From: Euonymus europaeus
Lineage: Eukaryota; Streptophyta; Magnoliopsida; Celastrales; Celastraceae
Direction of reading: 5' to 3'
Length of the DNA stretch: 64,000 nt
Assembly: GCA_963580455.1 (NCBI GenBank)
Contig: OY756962.1
Span: 10,496,001 to 10,560,000, forward strand
Shown here one piece after another: positions 11,620 through 22,860 of this stretch (position 1 is its first letter; every line of letters begins with the position of its first letter). The translations under genes and the position numbers were made by a program. The notes under the pieces are model-generated. The model saw only the letters and a program-made list of their open reading frames with translations. It was not told the origin of the DNA and did not search any database.

Positions 11620-12663
11620 TTACTGAATTTATCATTATGCAAATTAGCCTTACATTTTTGCTCCAAATTCCATTCGCATAGATGATGCACTGCATTAGGC
11701 ATCTCTGATTTTATCTTTGCCCCCATCTTAGGGAAATTATCGATTATTATCAAACTTAGTTTCTATTTATTAATTGATTTCAAAAATGTATGCAACAACC
11801 ACATGTATGAAGATGTAGTCTCCTCATATAAAATAGGGCATCAAAAACAACATGTCCTGAAATGGTAGTTGACACCCAATAGCATTACCAAAGGCTTCTT
11901 GTACTTGTTAGTCTTACACTTACCATCGAAAGCCAATACGTCATTGAAGCATGAGTAATCAGATATGCACATCGTGTCACACCAAAATAAGTTTCCCAAT
12001 CTTCCTTCTTCAATAGTTGCCTATTCTTGAAAATAGTCGTCATCATGCCTCTTCCTACAATCTCGGAAGCCAATAGCTCGCATGGCATCACCAGCAAATA
12101 GTAAATTTGCACGTTCACTTGTTTGTCTTTGCATGTACTCCAAAATTTGAGCCGGTATAATGCCCAAATCCCTCGATGATAAAAGTTGTGCCCCATCACT
12201 ATTGTTAATCTTTCTATGAGATTTCAGGTATCGAACATGCTCTAGAAGAGTAAGGTTATGGTCATGGGCAAGAACAAATTTCGTAACTATCCACTGCGTG
12301 GAGTCGTGACTCAAAGCAACACTTAATCTGGCTTCACACCTGCAGCCAGTGGAATCTCGAGGTTCTCAGAGTCGATCTTCAAGCTCAATTCTTGCTTCAC
12401 TCCTCTTCTCCTGTTTATTGCAAGCCTAATGAAAAAATAGACTTTATAAAGTCTCCATCAGCCATTTTTAGCTTCTTTCCATTGTTAGTACGAAGGTTAA
12501 AACTCATCTCCTTTGCGTATGAGTTATAAAATTCATATGCTTCAAATGACATACCAGGTACATCATCTAGTTCTATGTTCATGTGATGCACTTCATCAGT
12601 CTCCCCTTCGTTTAACTCATCACCTACATTTGATTCCATGCTAATCCAACAATGAGATAGCAA
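11620..12663 (-). pseudogene. FAR1-type MULE transposase, N-terminal half, decayed
   Basis: On the minus strand the block near 12415-12600 reads PGMSFEAYEFYNSYAKEMSF, typical of the FAR1 DNA-binding domain. Then about 12230-12310 reads WIVTKFVLAHDHNLTLLEHV and continues into YLKSHRKINNSDGAQLLSSR, the usual end of that domain. Next, with frameshifts, come the MULE transposase start (about 11890-12000) and a block reading MPNAVHHLCEWNLEQKCKAN at about 11600-11720. Multiple frameshifts and stops make it a pseudogene. It joins the block at 7670-8467 across the TRIM insertion. Confidence 0.75.
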
Positions 12664-13077
12664 TTTTCTGAATTTTTATGGTTCTTTAGAGCTCAAGCAT
12701 TCTGCATTCAATTAGTGTGTTTTGATTTTTTTGACAAAAATAATCGTTTTCAATTAGATAATTATCAAACTTACTCATTATTTTTGAAAACATTTAATTA
12801 TTTAAATTATGCCTTAACTCAAGGAGTATGAAAATCTATCTGTTACCAAAAATTTACCCGACAAACAATCAGATAATTTTGAGTTTTTTTAATCGAACTT
12901 TTGAAACTACAACACCATAATGGAAATAAAAATTAATTCTACATAGGTGATACGAAACGTGGAAGTGATCTCTTAAATTAAGAAGCAGAATAAGCATCCT
13001 CCCCAACTAATTTGCAAAGTGATAAATTTTAGGAATAAACCACATTAAAAATATATTCATATCATATAAATATGTAT
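12664..13077. other. AT-rich flank without a gene
   Basis: Sequence upstream of the FAR1-type pseudogene, possibly its promoter or MULE end. I see no terminal inverted repeat that pairs with the other side and no ORF. Confidence 0.4.
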
Positions 13078-13581
13078 TGATGACGTTAAAAAAGGTGTCA
13101 GTCCCCAAAAGACGATCAATCGATCAGGCTTGTTACCTAGCATGGTATTCAAGAGTGTATATAATTTCTACACAGTAAGCAAACGTGAGCTTTGGGTCCC
13201 ACCAGAGGTTTTGCTCTAGCGTAGACACTCTGACACTCAAGTCAATTCATACTTAAAAGCAAGGAGAGCTTGCTGTACCAGACTTTTAGAGTCTTATATA
13301 GGAGTGTAAATTGTGATTAGAGAGTTTCATACCTGACTTTTAGAGTCTTATATAGGACTGGGGAGTCTGAATTTGAATAGGATTAGGACTCTCCCTTCTT
13401 TCCATCTACACTATTGATATATTGATCACAGGAGTTTGAGCCTCAATAGGACTCTTCTCTCTGCAGGAATTAGAATCCTCCCCAAGGTTAGTCTTCTAAC
13501 TACAGTAGGAAACCATGCTCTGTTGGGTTCCTCCTCAGTAGGCAGAGGAGGCATGACTAGCTCTAGAAGTCTCTTATCGAG

Positions 13582-15490
13582 CTATAAGTCTCTCCACTTT
13601 TGGGATCTTTTCCATCATCTCTCATGCCTTAGCCAAATAGTTGATCATATTCAGACCTTTTGCCTCATACTCTCCCCTGATATGTTTAGTGATGAGTTGT
13701 AAGTCACTATTAATGATTAAAATTTAAATTTCTAGCTTCTCGACAACCCACAATCCTACTTGTACTGCCTTGTACTCTGTTTCATTATTTGAAGCCTTGA
13801 ATTTGAATAATAGCTCATATTCCATGATCATGCCCCCAGCCCGAGGAGGAGAATGTCGACACCACTCCCCTTTTGGTTTGATGAGCCATCCATAAACAAT
13901 TGTCATTGCTCGTGTTGTGGTCCAGCATTGTGCTCCTTGGTCTCTCTATAGCATTCCATAATGAAATCAACCAAGGATTGTGCCTTGATGGCCTATTTAG
14001 GTCGGAAAGTGATATCAAACTCCCTTAGCTCAATAACCCACTTCACCAACCGCCCTAAAGTGTCTGGCTTCTGAAGCACATTCTTAAGTGGATGGTCAGT
14101 AAGGACAGTTATTGTATGGGCTTGGAAGTACAGTCTTGAACTTTGAGCTGCCACTATTAGTGAAAGGGCAAGCATCTTAGCCTAAGTGTACCTCATTTCT
14201 ACATCTATCATAACTTTACTGACGTAGTACACCGGTCTCTGTACCTTGTGTTCCTCTTTTACTAGCACTCGCTGACTGCATGTTGTGATGTTTCTAGGTA
14301 GAGGTACAAAACTTCTCCCACTTTTAGACAAATCAAGAGTAGAGGCTGACCAAGATAGTCTTTGAGATTTTCAAAAGCCTTTTGGCACTCATTTGTCCAC
14401 TTAAACTCCTTGGCCTTCCTTAATGCCTAGAAGAATGGTCGACACTTATCTTTTGACCATGCTAGAAACCTTCCTATTGATGCTGCTCGACCAGTCAGTT
14501 TCTAGACTTCCTTAGCATTCTTAGGTGGCTCCATCTGAAGGATTGCTTTCACCTTTCGCAAGTCATTAGGATGATCCTCAGCCCTTTTACTCTTCACAAC
14601 TATGTCGTCTACATAGGCCTCCATGGACGTCCCTATCTGATCTTTAAAGATATTGTTCACCAACCTCTGGTATGTGGTATCGACATTCTTTAATCTGAAG
14701 GGCATTACTTTGTAGCAATATGTCCCCCCTGGGGTGATGAATGAGGTACTTTCTTGGTCCTAGGGATGTATTTTTATTTGATGGTACCCCAAGTAGGCAT
14801 CCAAGAAGCTAAGGAGTTGATGTCCTGAAGTTGCATCTACTAGTTGATCAATCAGTAATAGGTAGCTGTCCTTAGGACATGCTTTGTTCAAATCAGTGAA
14901 ATCAACGCACTTCCTTCATTTCCCGTTGGCTTTCCTCACCATGACCACATTGGCCATCTATTTAGGATATTGGACTTCTCAGATGAAATCAACATATATT
15001 AGAACTTATACAAGGCATCTCGTCGGCACTCTATGCAAAGGTTCCAATACTTTCTAGGAGTAATTGGGTTACCTCTTTGGCCATATCCATTAGAAAACAA
15101 TATTAAATTTCCTTTCTAAATCGTGCAAGATCTCGAATGGTTTTAGTGTTTCGACTGGAGTATGTTTGAAGTATGTACTATGGGTTTAGTGAAGTATGTA
15201 CTCTGGTAGCTTTTTGAGTCCCCTTCACCTCACCAACTCCCTTGGAGGTGGGAAACTTCATTTTTAGGCAATAAGTTTACACCACAACTCTCACTTTGTA
15301 TAACAGTGGTATTTCAATGATGCCATTATGAGAGGTCTTCAATCTACTACAAGCATGTACATCACGTGCATCACGGTTCTGGGATGTGTCACCAACGTGA
15401 CTAGTAGGGTTATCTTTATGGCTTTGAAAGTATGGTAGAACAGGATGTCCGCTACACTCCCATTGTCTACTAAAACTTTTAGGACGTTGA
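13582..15490 (-). pseudogene. Tat copy 1 pol: protease, RT, RNase H, archaeal RNase H; no integrase
   Basis: On the minus strand the blocks in order are these. A protease-like VLVDNGSVADILFY lies at about 15428-15487. RT runs over about 14960-14560, with CVDFTDLNKACPKDSY, then MPFRLKN and the YVDD box. RNase H covers about 14190-13985, including TVLTDHPLKNVLQKPD. A second, archaeal-type RNase H at about 13910-13590 has EYELLFKFKASNNETEYKA. The dual RNase H is the mark of the Tat lineage. Frameshifts and stops occur throughout. The integrase that should follow is missing because of the deletion that ends in the 3' LTR. Confidence 0.75.
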
Positions 15491-15799
15491 AGTTGGCGAT
15501 CACTGCCTCAACTCCAAGGCATCATCATAAAGATCTTGTATGCCTTCTTCATCCTGCACCGAGAAGGTGATGACCTCTTCATCCCTTTTGACCCTCTTTG
15601 TTGTGGTCCATTGCTCAATAAGACGGGCATAGGCTTTGCCAACAAAGGTGATTTCTTCTCCTGCCGCCAACCCTCCAATAATAAAACCACATAAATACCT
15701 TGTTCCTACAGTGCCTCTCTCATGTTGAGGAGAGTTTTCCCTCTTTTGTGGTCTTCTAGGGTCATCATTCTCTCTGTCATCTCTCCTCCACTTTTGCTC

Positions 15800-17620
15800 T
15801 TGATTTGCAGTTTACTTCTTGAGGTGGCCCCCCTCAATCTCATCCTTCAACTATCGACAGTCATCAGTGTCAAGGCATGGTGTTTGTGAAACCAGCAGTA
15901 CTTATTCGAGGATATTTTCCCTAGAGAGGTCTTCATCTTTTTTAGCCATTTGACTATGTTTTGGTCAGTAATCTTATTAAGCACTTTCCTCAGAGGAGCT
16001 TTCAAAGGAGTGTATCTATTGTACCGGGCTAGTGGACCGGTCTCAAACTTCTTGGAGGATTCGTTACCTCGCTTGTTGTCCTCCCTTCTTAGTTTCTATC
16101 ACTGCTTGGTCAGCCACCTCCTGATCCTCCTAGAGGGCCCTTGTCACTAGAGCCCTTTGCCTATTCAAGGAAGGTTCATATAGCAAATCGATAGGATTTC
16201 AGAGAATCAGTGGCCTTGATATACTTCTTAGTCCTAGCAAGAAGTTCATTCATGGTCTGGGGTGCATCAGTGCATAGTGAATTGTGAAACTGCTCATGTC
16301 AGACAGTTTTGATTAGGGCACCATTGGCTACAGAAATTTGAACATCTGGGATCTCCAAGAACATTTGGTTGAACCTCCCTATAAAGTCTCGAAATGACTC
16401 CCCTCTCTCGTGTTCAATTACCATCAAGCCTTGGTTGGTGGTCTTCTGCTTCCTAGCACTTGTGAATTGGCGGCTGAACTTCCTTGAGAGGTCCTGGAAA
16501 CTATAGATGTTGTTCCTTGGAAGGTCAATGAACCAAGTCCGAGCTAGTGAAATAAGCATGGAGAAGAATACTTGCATAGAATTTTATCCGAGGTACCTCG
16601 ACATTCCATCATGGACTTGTATCCCATCACGTGGTCATAAGGGTCCTTCCTCCAATCATACTGCTAAAGGTTGGGAAGCCTGAAGTCTCAAGGTATCTAT
16701 GTATCGAGAATGTCCCTGGATAGGAGAGTCACAAAACTATCCCACATCTCGTCAATGATATTTCACACTTACAGGGCTGCCAACTTGCGATCTCTTTTGA
16801 AGATGTTTGTTCACATCCTCATTAATGTTGGAATGGTGTGTATTCCTTTAAGTGCTAGCGATGGAGTTTCCATCTCGATTATCATCCTTTTTCTCATCAT
16901 AGACTGGTATCCCATCACGTGGTCATAAGGGTTCTTCCTCCAATCATACTGCTAAAGGTTGGGGAGCCTGAAGTCTTGAGATATCTATGTATCAAGAATG
17001 TCCCTAGATAGTAGAGTCATAAAACTATCCCACATCTCGTCAATGATATTTCACACTTACAGGGCTGCCAATTTGCGATCTACCTCTTGAAGATGTTTGT
17101 TCACATCCTCATTGATGTTGGAGTGGTGTGTATTCCTTTAAGTGCTAGCGATGGAGTTTCCATCTCGATTATCATCCCTTTTCTTACTTCTTGAGTTCGT
17201 AGTGCGAGAATTTCTATCATCTTCGTTCTTTTGGGTCCCCTGAGGTGGGACTTGCTGATTGGTCATCATCATCTTAATGAGTAACTGCACTTGTTGGCAA
17301 AGGTGATTAAACCATTCAACGCTAATGGGGGATCAACTCTCTCCTGTAATGGTGCCTATGGGTTTCCCCTATCTTGGACCTCTTTCTTTGCCTTACTGTC
17401 TAGTGCTAGAGATTCTTTGGAACCTAACTATTATGCTACTGCGTCCTCTATTTTCCTGGTCATCCTTCGGTGAACAAACTATTCTATAATTTGTGCATTC
17501 TATCTTGTGATATTCTCCTAGTCTGGGAGCTACTGCTCGATCTCATCCTTCGGATGCTGAGCAGGAGAGGTCTCAGGATCATTCACGTTGGTTCTCCTAA
17601 GTCTAACCATTGTGAGTTAG
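15800..17620 (-). pseudogene. Tat copy 1 gag, decayed and partly duplicated
   Basis: The gag core lies at 16299-16577 on the minus strand: ARTWFIDLPRNNIYSFQDLS, then MVIEHERGESFRDFIGRFNQ. Near 15806-15880 a frame resembling the Tat gag end can be read (DTDDCRQLKDEIEGGHLKK). The core is very similar to gag of Tat copy 2 (21552 onwards). Upstream, at 16619-17194, a 288-bp tandem duplication disrupts the N-terminal half. No continuous ORF remains. Confidence 0.65.
16619..17194. repeat. 288-bp tandem duplication in Tat copy 1 gag
   Basis: Copy one is 16619-16906 and copy two 16907-17194. Both start GTATCCCATCACGTGGTCAT and end in ATCATCC(C/T)TTTTCT. They differ at scattered bases plus a 3-base indel near 16795/17082, so the duplication is not recent. 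Confidence 0.85.
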
Positions 17621-18181
17621 GGAATTAACAGTTTCTTATAGACGGTGTCAAACTAATGACGTCAAAAAGGTGTCAGTCCTCAAAAGATAGTCAGTCAGTT
17701 AGACCTTTTGCCTGGCACGGTAACTGGGAGTTTAATGAGCAAACATGAGTTATGAGGCCCAACAGAGGTTGTCTTCAGGCGTAGGTACTCCGAAGCTCAA
17801 GTTAGTTTGTACTCAAAAGCAAATAGAGCATAGTGGATCAAAGCTCTCTGTAAACAAGAGTGTAAATTGTAATTAGAGAGTTTCATACCTGACATTGAGG
17901 GCCTTACATAGGAGTAGCGAAGTCCGAATTTAAATAAGATTAGGACTCTCCCTTCTTGCCATCTGCACCGTTAAGATCTTGATCACAGGAGTTTGAGTCT
18001 CAATAGAACTCTTCTCTCTGCAGGAATCAAAATCCTCCAAGATTAGTCTCCTAACTACAGTAGGAAACCATGCTCTGTTGAGTTCCTCCTCGATAGGCCA
18101 AGGAGGCATGACTAGCTCTGGAAGTCTCTTACCGAGGTGCCCTCATGGACCTAAAGACTCCTTTCTTGGACCGGTCTAACA

Positions 18182-19007
18182 CTTGACTGTAATGATACGT
18201 GTTATGTTTTGATTGGAGAGGTTATTTTGATAATATCATGTACAATATAATGTAGGTCTAAATTAATTTAAATTATATTAAAAAAAATTCCCAAAAATCC
18301 TTATTCCCATTTTGAAACTTGCATTGTTAGGTGGTTAGTCGATAGTTTTAATTATTTAAAAAAAAACAGTTTTCAAGTAGAAGAAATGTGGATAGTTATC
18401 AACAAAAAATACTATATTTTCCATCATTATCTTAAATAATATTAATGGTCAAATATAAATTTTGCATTTTAGAGCATTATTTTTTTGGAAGTAGAAGACT
18501 CCAACGTACACGAATGTACTCATCAATGTTGTACATTAAAGACTTTAATCTTTGTCAAAAAAAAAAAACTTTCATAAATGTTTCCTAGTCAAAAGTTTTT
18601 GAAATAAAGGACTTCATTGAATAAATTAGGAAAAGTGTACAACCATAACCAATTATTAATGTAACATACAAAGTATGTCTTAATGTTTCTCCTAAAAAAA
18701 ATCATGTCTTAATGAATTTAAATTACTTCAAAATATTTCCCAAAAAAATTATTTCAATTAAACTTCAAATATATTTACATTAAACAATTAAATCCATAGA
18801 GCATTTAATTAAACACCAGTTGCTTTAATTAAAATAAAACGCTGAACGTCATTTAGCTATAGAAATTGATAAGTAACAATGACCACTATCAATTGATACA
18901 ATGGCCACTAAGAGGTTCTCGGTATAGTTCATTTCTAAACCAATCATTAAAGTACTTTCTATGAAATGGGATATTGCATGAAACGCAAACACATACGTAA
19001 CCAAAAC
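18182..19007. other. AT-rich intergenic sequence
   Basis: No gene is seen. Several A or T runs are present. From about 18745 the sequence is the first member of the diverged repeat pair described separately. Confidence 0.5.
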
Positions 19008-19025
19008 AACATTTGATACCGTAAT

Positions 19026-19241
19026 GCTCCCAGGGCATATGGCTGAGCGGTATCCACCTTATCAAAACCCTTAACGGGGGAAGTGGAGGTTGTGAGTTCG
19101 AACCCTCGTAGAGGCATTCGTCCACTTCTGAAGCGGCAGGTGGTCCCTACCGTGAGGCTGCACATCATGCGATTTACATCTGTCAGTGATTTTCAGGGTA
19201 GGGAACTGGCAGACGAGTTTCGATTTCTCGACCCCAAACCG
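19026..19241 (+). mobile_element. tRNA-derived SINE, 18-bp TSD
   Basis: A 216-bp body is flanked by the perfect 18-bp direct repeat AACATTTGATACCGTAAT at 19008-19025 and 19242-19259. A box A-like TGGCTGAGCGGT begins at about 19040 and a box B-like GAGTTCGAACC at about 19094, the spacing of an RNA polymerase III internal promoter. The long TSD fits LINE-type retroposition. There is no poly(A) tail; the body ends CGACCCCAAACCG. It is too long and unstructured outside the promoter to be a tRNA gene. Confidence 0.85.
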
Positions 19242-19275
19242 AACATTTGATACCGTAATTAATCGTAAACACTAA

Positions 19276-19815
19276 CCGGTCGTTTGATTTTGAGAATGGT
19301 TTGAGTGGGAATGAGAGTGACAATGAGATTTTGATTCTTACTTTTGGTATGTATAAAAATTGAGAATGATAATGAGAATGAAATTGTGTTTTATCCATTA
19401 TGCCCTTCCTTTATAATTTTGTATTATTAATATATTTCATTTTACCATTTCTAATTATATATAATTAACAAATTAAAACAATTTAATAAAATTACATATA
19501 TTAATAAAATAAAAAAATAGTAAATAACAATATATTAATTGATATTCAAATTAAAAATTATTTAATTGGGGTCAACATTGTCATATAGCAATATATTAAT
19601 TAATATTTAAATTAAAAAATATTCAATTTGAGGCAAAATTGTCATTTTATATGCTATTCCTCATGGAATGGGCTATTCTCACATAAAATGTGGGAATGAA
19701 AAAGTAGGAGAGAGGGATGAAGGAACCTAAAAATTCAAACCAAATAAATTATGGAATGGAATGCTCCATTCCATAAATCACCTTAATTCCACCTCAATTT
19801 TCAATACCAAACGGG
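19276..19815. mobile_element. Tourist-like (PIF/Harbinger) MITE, TSD TAA
   Basis: The 540-bp AT-rich segment has imperfect inverted ends: CCGGTCGTTTGATTTTGAGA on the left, and CCCGTTTGGTATTGAAAATT when the right end is complemented. TAA flanks both sides (19273-19275 and 19816-19818). It has no coding capacity. The short TSD gives limited support by itself; the paired termini carry the call. Confidence 0.6.
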
Positions 19816-20335
19816 TAAGGAAAATTTCACCAACTAAGGAAAATTTACAATGCATGAAGCATAAATAAATTATTTCAATTAAACTTCAAATATATTTCCC
19901 TTAAACAATTAAATCCATAGGTCATTTAATTGAAATGAAATTAACTTTGAAAGTCATTTTGCTATACATGTTGATAAGTAACAATGCCCACAATCAATTG
20001 ATAACAAAAATCAATTCGTACAATGGCCACTAAGAGATTCTCAATAGAGTTCATTTCTAGATCAATGCTTAAAGTATTTTCACTATGAGATATCAAGGAG
20101 TTTCACAAAATGAGGTATTCCATGAAACACAAACACATATTTGAATTAAATTTGATATTACAAAAATAGCCCCACCAATGGTGCTCCGCCACGTCATATG
20201 TGGACCAAGACTTTTGATGCCTACTAGGCAGTCTCCTCGGTAAGAGTGCACCAGCTGGACTCACCAAGGTGAAAAACAGCTGGATGTGGTCCACAATCAT
20301 AATGGGAAGACCCACTTCAACAGTGGTCTCTAGCC

Positions 20336-20345
20336 CTATATAAGG
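20336..20345 (+). promoter_or_regulatory. TATA box of the Tat copy 2 LTR promoter
   Basis: CTATATAAGG lies 184 bp into the LTR. The same sequence is at 23675-23684 in the 3' LTR. It is placed where the U3 promoter is expected; transcription is inferred. Confidence 0.6.
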
Positions 20346-20586
20346 CTCAGCAAGTCAGGTATTATCCAACTAATGAATCACACTTTGAATTCTGGCTAAG
20401 AGAAAGCTCTAGTCCAAGAAGCTTGCCTGATTTTGTGATAAGGACTGACTTGAGCGTCGGAGCGCCAACGCCAGAGGACTACCTCTGGTGCGGCATTTAG
20501 CTCACCTTTGCTCATTGTGCTTGGTTGCAGGATCGCTTGGCTGGTCGGTTCCTTGGAAGGACCTGAATCCCTAAAAGTCCTGCTTG

Positions 20587-20965
20587 GTAGGTAAGCTGCC
20601 TGACTGCCTGGTAGGTAAGCTCATGCCTGCCTGGTAGGTAAGCTGCCTGACTGCCTGGTAGGTAAGCTCCTGACTGCCTGGAAGGTAAGCTGCCTGACTG
20701 CCTGGTAGGTAAGCTGTCTGACTGCCTGGTAGGTAAGCTCCTGACTGCCTGGTAGGTAAGCTGCCTGACTGCCTGGTAGGTAAGCTCCTGACTGTCTGGT
20801 AGGTAAGCTGTCTGACTACCTGGTAGGTAAGCTGTCTGACTGCCTGGTAGGTAAGCTCCTGACTGCCTTGTAGGTAAGCTGCCTGACTGCCTGGTAGGTA
20901 AGCTCCTGACTGTCTGGTAGGTAAGCTGTCTGACTGCCTGGTAGGTAAGCTGTCTGACTGCCTGG
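20587..20965 (+). repeat. Minisatellite of 23/24-bp units in the 5' LTR
   Basis: About 16 units are built on TAGGTAAGCTGCCTGACTGC plus CTGG. A 24-bp type (AGCTGCCTGAC or AGCTGTCTGAC) alternates with a 23-bp type (AGCTCCTGAC), giving a 47-bp higher-order period. The 3' LTR carries a shorter array at about 23927-24158. The minus-strand ORF of 188 residues across it is a by-product of the repeat. Confidence 0.9.
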
Positions 20966-21364
20966 ACACCCAGGCTTACACCCTGATCGCCTGCTCGGCT
21001 CCCTGGAAGGTGACCCCTGCTCGGCTCCCTGGAAGGTGACCCCTGCTCGGCTCCCCGGCTCCCTAGAAGGGTCTTCACCCCTGGTCGGCTGCCTGGCTAA
21101 TCAACTTCTGAGAAGGACCTGCCTGCCTAGGAGATTGTCTGGTAGGTAAGCTGTTCGGCTGCTCGGCTGCCTGGACTGACACATTGCCTGGCTGGACAGC
21201 TACTTGACTACCCTGCTGTTCGGCTTCTTGAAAGAATCTTCCTCCCTAGTATCCATGCATGACTGCAGGTCTGACCGGCTGAACGTCTTCTCGGTGGTGA
21301 CACCTTTTTGACGTCATCAGTTTGGCGCCGTCTGTGGGAAACGACTAAGTTCCATCTTCTTAGA

Positions 21365-21532
21365 ATGGTTAGACCTCGAAGAATCAATGTGAATGATCCT
21401 GAGACATCTCATGCCCATCATCTGGTAGATGATGCCGGGCAGCAACACCAAGATCATGAGAATCTTGCAAGGCACGAGGTACCCTTGGACGCGTCCCAAG
21501 TCCAAGAAGGAGTAAACGTCCAGGCACCCTAA
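21365..21532 (+). pseudogene. Tat copy 2 gag, N-terminal fragment
   Basis: Starts MVRPRRINVNDPE about 45 bp after the primer-binding site, as Tat gag genes do, and stops after 55 codons. The next gag block, at 21537 onwards, is in another frame, so a deletion has joined two parts of gag and shifted the frame. Confidence 0.6.
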
Positions 21533-21551
21533 AACCACCAATCAAGATCTG

Positions 21552-22244
21552 ATGGTGATCAAACACGAGAAAGGAGAATCGTTTCGTGACTTTATTGGGA
21601 GATTCAACCAAATGTGCTTGGAGATCCCAGATGTACATATTGCTGTGGCAAATGCTGCTCTGATCAAGACCGTCCGTCATGAGCAGTTATGCAATTCATT
21701 GTGCACTGATGCACCCCGGTCCATGGATGAACTTCTGGTTAGGACTGAGAAATATATCAAGGCGACTGATTCATTGAAGTCTTCTCGGTTTGCTATACGA
21801 ACCTCCCTGATAAAGCTAGAGGCTCAGGTGACCGCCCAGGAGGGTCAGGTGGCGATCGAGGAAGTTATCCCAGTCGAGATCGGGGTCCCCTCACTGAGGA
21901 CCGCCAACTTTGAAGAGTCAATAAATGATGAGCTACTACTCAATAACCTTGATCTCCCAGAAGGGACATGGGAGAATGCAAGGATCCGGACTGCTGCATA
22001 TAAACAGAGAACAACTCAATACCACAACAGGCGAGTAAAGAGGAGAAAGTTCTCTGTTGGAGACCTTGTTTTAAGAAAGGTAGTAGCCACAGGAAAGCAT
22101 CCAGGTAAGCTAGGTGAAACTTGGGAAGGACTCTACCTAGTTGCGAAGATCTTGAAAGAAGGCACATACAAAATCGAAGATCCAAAGAGACCCAGGGATA
22201 CGAGACCCTGGAATGTGGATAATCTTCGAAGATACTATGTGTAA
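21552..22244 (+). CDS. Gag-integrase fusion ORF of Tat copy 2 (230 aa)
   Basis: One open frame joins two distant retroelement domains. Residues 1 to about 100 are gag (GESFRDFIGRFNQMCLEIPD, closely matching copy 1). From about residue 105 it is the C-terminal part of integrase (EVIPVEIGVPSL, then AAYKQRTTQYHNRRVKRRKF, ending in VDNLRRYYV). Everything between (gag end, protease, RT, both RNase H domains and the integrase catalytic core) is gone. The junction near 21865 keeps the frame. It has no catalytic residues, so it cannot act as an integrase; it could at most bind nucleic acid. It may simply be a fortunate deletion. Expression is unknown. Confidence 0.7.
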   Translation: MVIKHEKGESFRDFIGRFNQMCLEIPDVHIAVANAALIKTVRHEQLCNSLCTDAPRSMDELLVRTEKYIKATDSLKSSRFAIRTSLIKLEAQVTAQEGQVAIEEVIPVEIGVPSLRTANFEESINDELLLNNLDLPEGTWENARIRTAAYKQRTTQYHNRRVKRRKFSVGDLVLRKVVATGKHPGKLGETWEGLYLVAKILKEGTYKIEDPKRPRDTRPWNVDNLRRYYV

Positions 22245-22860
22245 TGTCTTATTATAACACATGATGTTTCTATTTTATGTATTTGTTTTCCAGTTTTGAA
22301 CATGCAGGAATGAACAAAAGCTCAGGTCTCTTTCCAAAAATAAAGCATCGCAATGCAGGAGAAGGCTTTGACCTGGACAACATGCGAACTTAGCCAAAAA
22401 ATTGGCTAAGTATCAATGCCATACCGACCAGCGTCACAAGGTGACCAGACTAAATCCAATTTCCCAAAAAGAGGAAATGAAGACACTATAAGCTTGGTCG
22501 GCCTACCGACCATGATGGCATCCCAAATTCAAGATATTCCTAAAAGGAAAGAAAAGCGCCACTGTCGGCCTACCGACGAAGATGGCATTCCAATATTCCT
22601 AAAAGGAATAAAAAGCTTCCATGAAAGCAAGAAGACACAAAGACCCTGGGAGGCCTACCGACCAGGGAAGTATCTTCATCCTCTGAAATACTTAAGAAAA
22701 TTTGAGACTTAAAAGTCCAAAAAATACAAGAAGGCTGGTCGGCTTACCCACCAGAAAAGAACGATGACAATCAAATATAAACAAAAAATATACACAAGTA
22801 TATAATATGCATTACCGAGATGTCATGAATTCTGAATTCATTAAAATTCAAACAGGTTCA
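22245..22860 (+). other. Non-coding 3' region of Tat copy 2
   Basis: Lies between the fusion ORF and the antisense ORF. It has several diverged repeats around GGTCGGCCTACCGACCA (about 22497, 22565, 22650 and 22738), which are short inverted sequences. The 98-residue plus-strand ORF at 22416-22712 runs through these repeats and has no recognised domain. Confidence 0.5.

Larger units (their letters stand above)
13078..18181 (-). mobile_element. Tat-lineage Ty3/gypsy element, copy 1, internally deleted
   Basis: The LTRs are at 13078-13581 (3' LTR; element on minus strand) and 17654-18181 (5' LTR). On the plus strand both start TRATGACGTYAAAAA, the same end as Tat copy 2. The 5' LTR probably ends at 18181 with TCTAACA. 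The left LTR loses similarity after 13581, directly against the archaeal-type RNase H sequence, so integrase, the polypurine tract and one LTR edge have been deleted together. The primer-binding site next to the 5' LTR reads TGACACCGTC (17641-17650, minus), a decayed form of TGGCGCCGTC in copy 2. No clear TSD was found. Confidence 0.75.
18745..20147. repeat. Diverged direct duplication flanking the SINE and MITE
   Basis: The segment at about 18745-18998 is repeated at about 19867-20137. Shared landmarks in order are TTCAATTAAACTTCAAATAT, TTGATAAGTAACAATG, ACAATGGCCACTAAGAG, and GAAACRCAAACACATA at the end. Both SINE and MITE lie between the copies. Mismatches and indels throughout show it is old. 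Confidence 0.7.
20153..21319 (+). repeat. 5' LTR of Tat copy 2 (1167 bp)
   Basis: Contains a TATA box CTATATAAGG at 20336-20345, a minisatellite (20587-20965), and a second short repeat based on CTCGGCTCCCTGGAAGGTGA at about 20995-21060. It is 117 bp longer than the 3' LTR, mainly because of more minisatellite units. The LTR end TGACGTCATCA contains the TGACGTCA palindrome known as a CRE/bZIP-type core. Confidence 0.9.

Noticed and set aside
19026..19241. tRNA gene
   Set aside because: Box A and box B are present, but no cloverleaf can be drawn and the segment is bounded by an 18-bp TSD, so it is a SINE.
20512..21078. 188-residue minus-strand ORF with repeated LPTRQSG/YLPGSQ
   Set aside because: It is a by-product of the 23/24-bp minisatellite in the LTR. 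Overlapping frames on the same strand are open as well, and the units do not conserve one frame.
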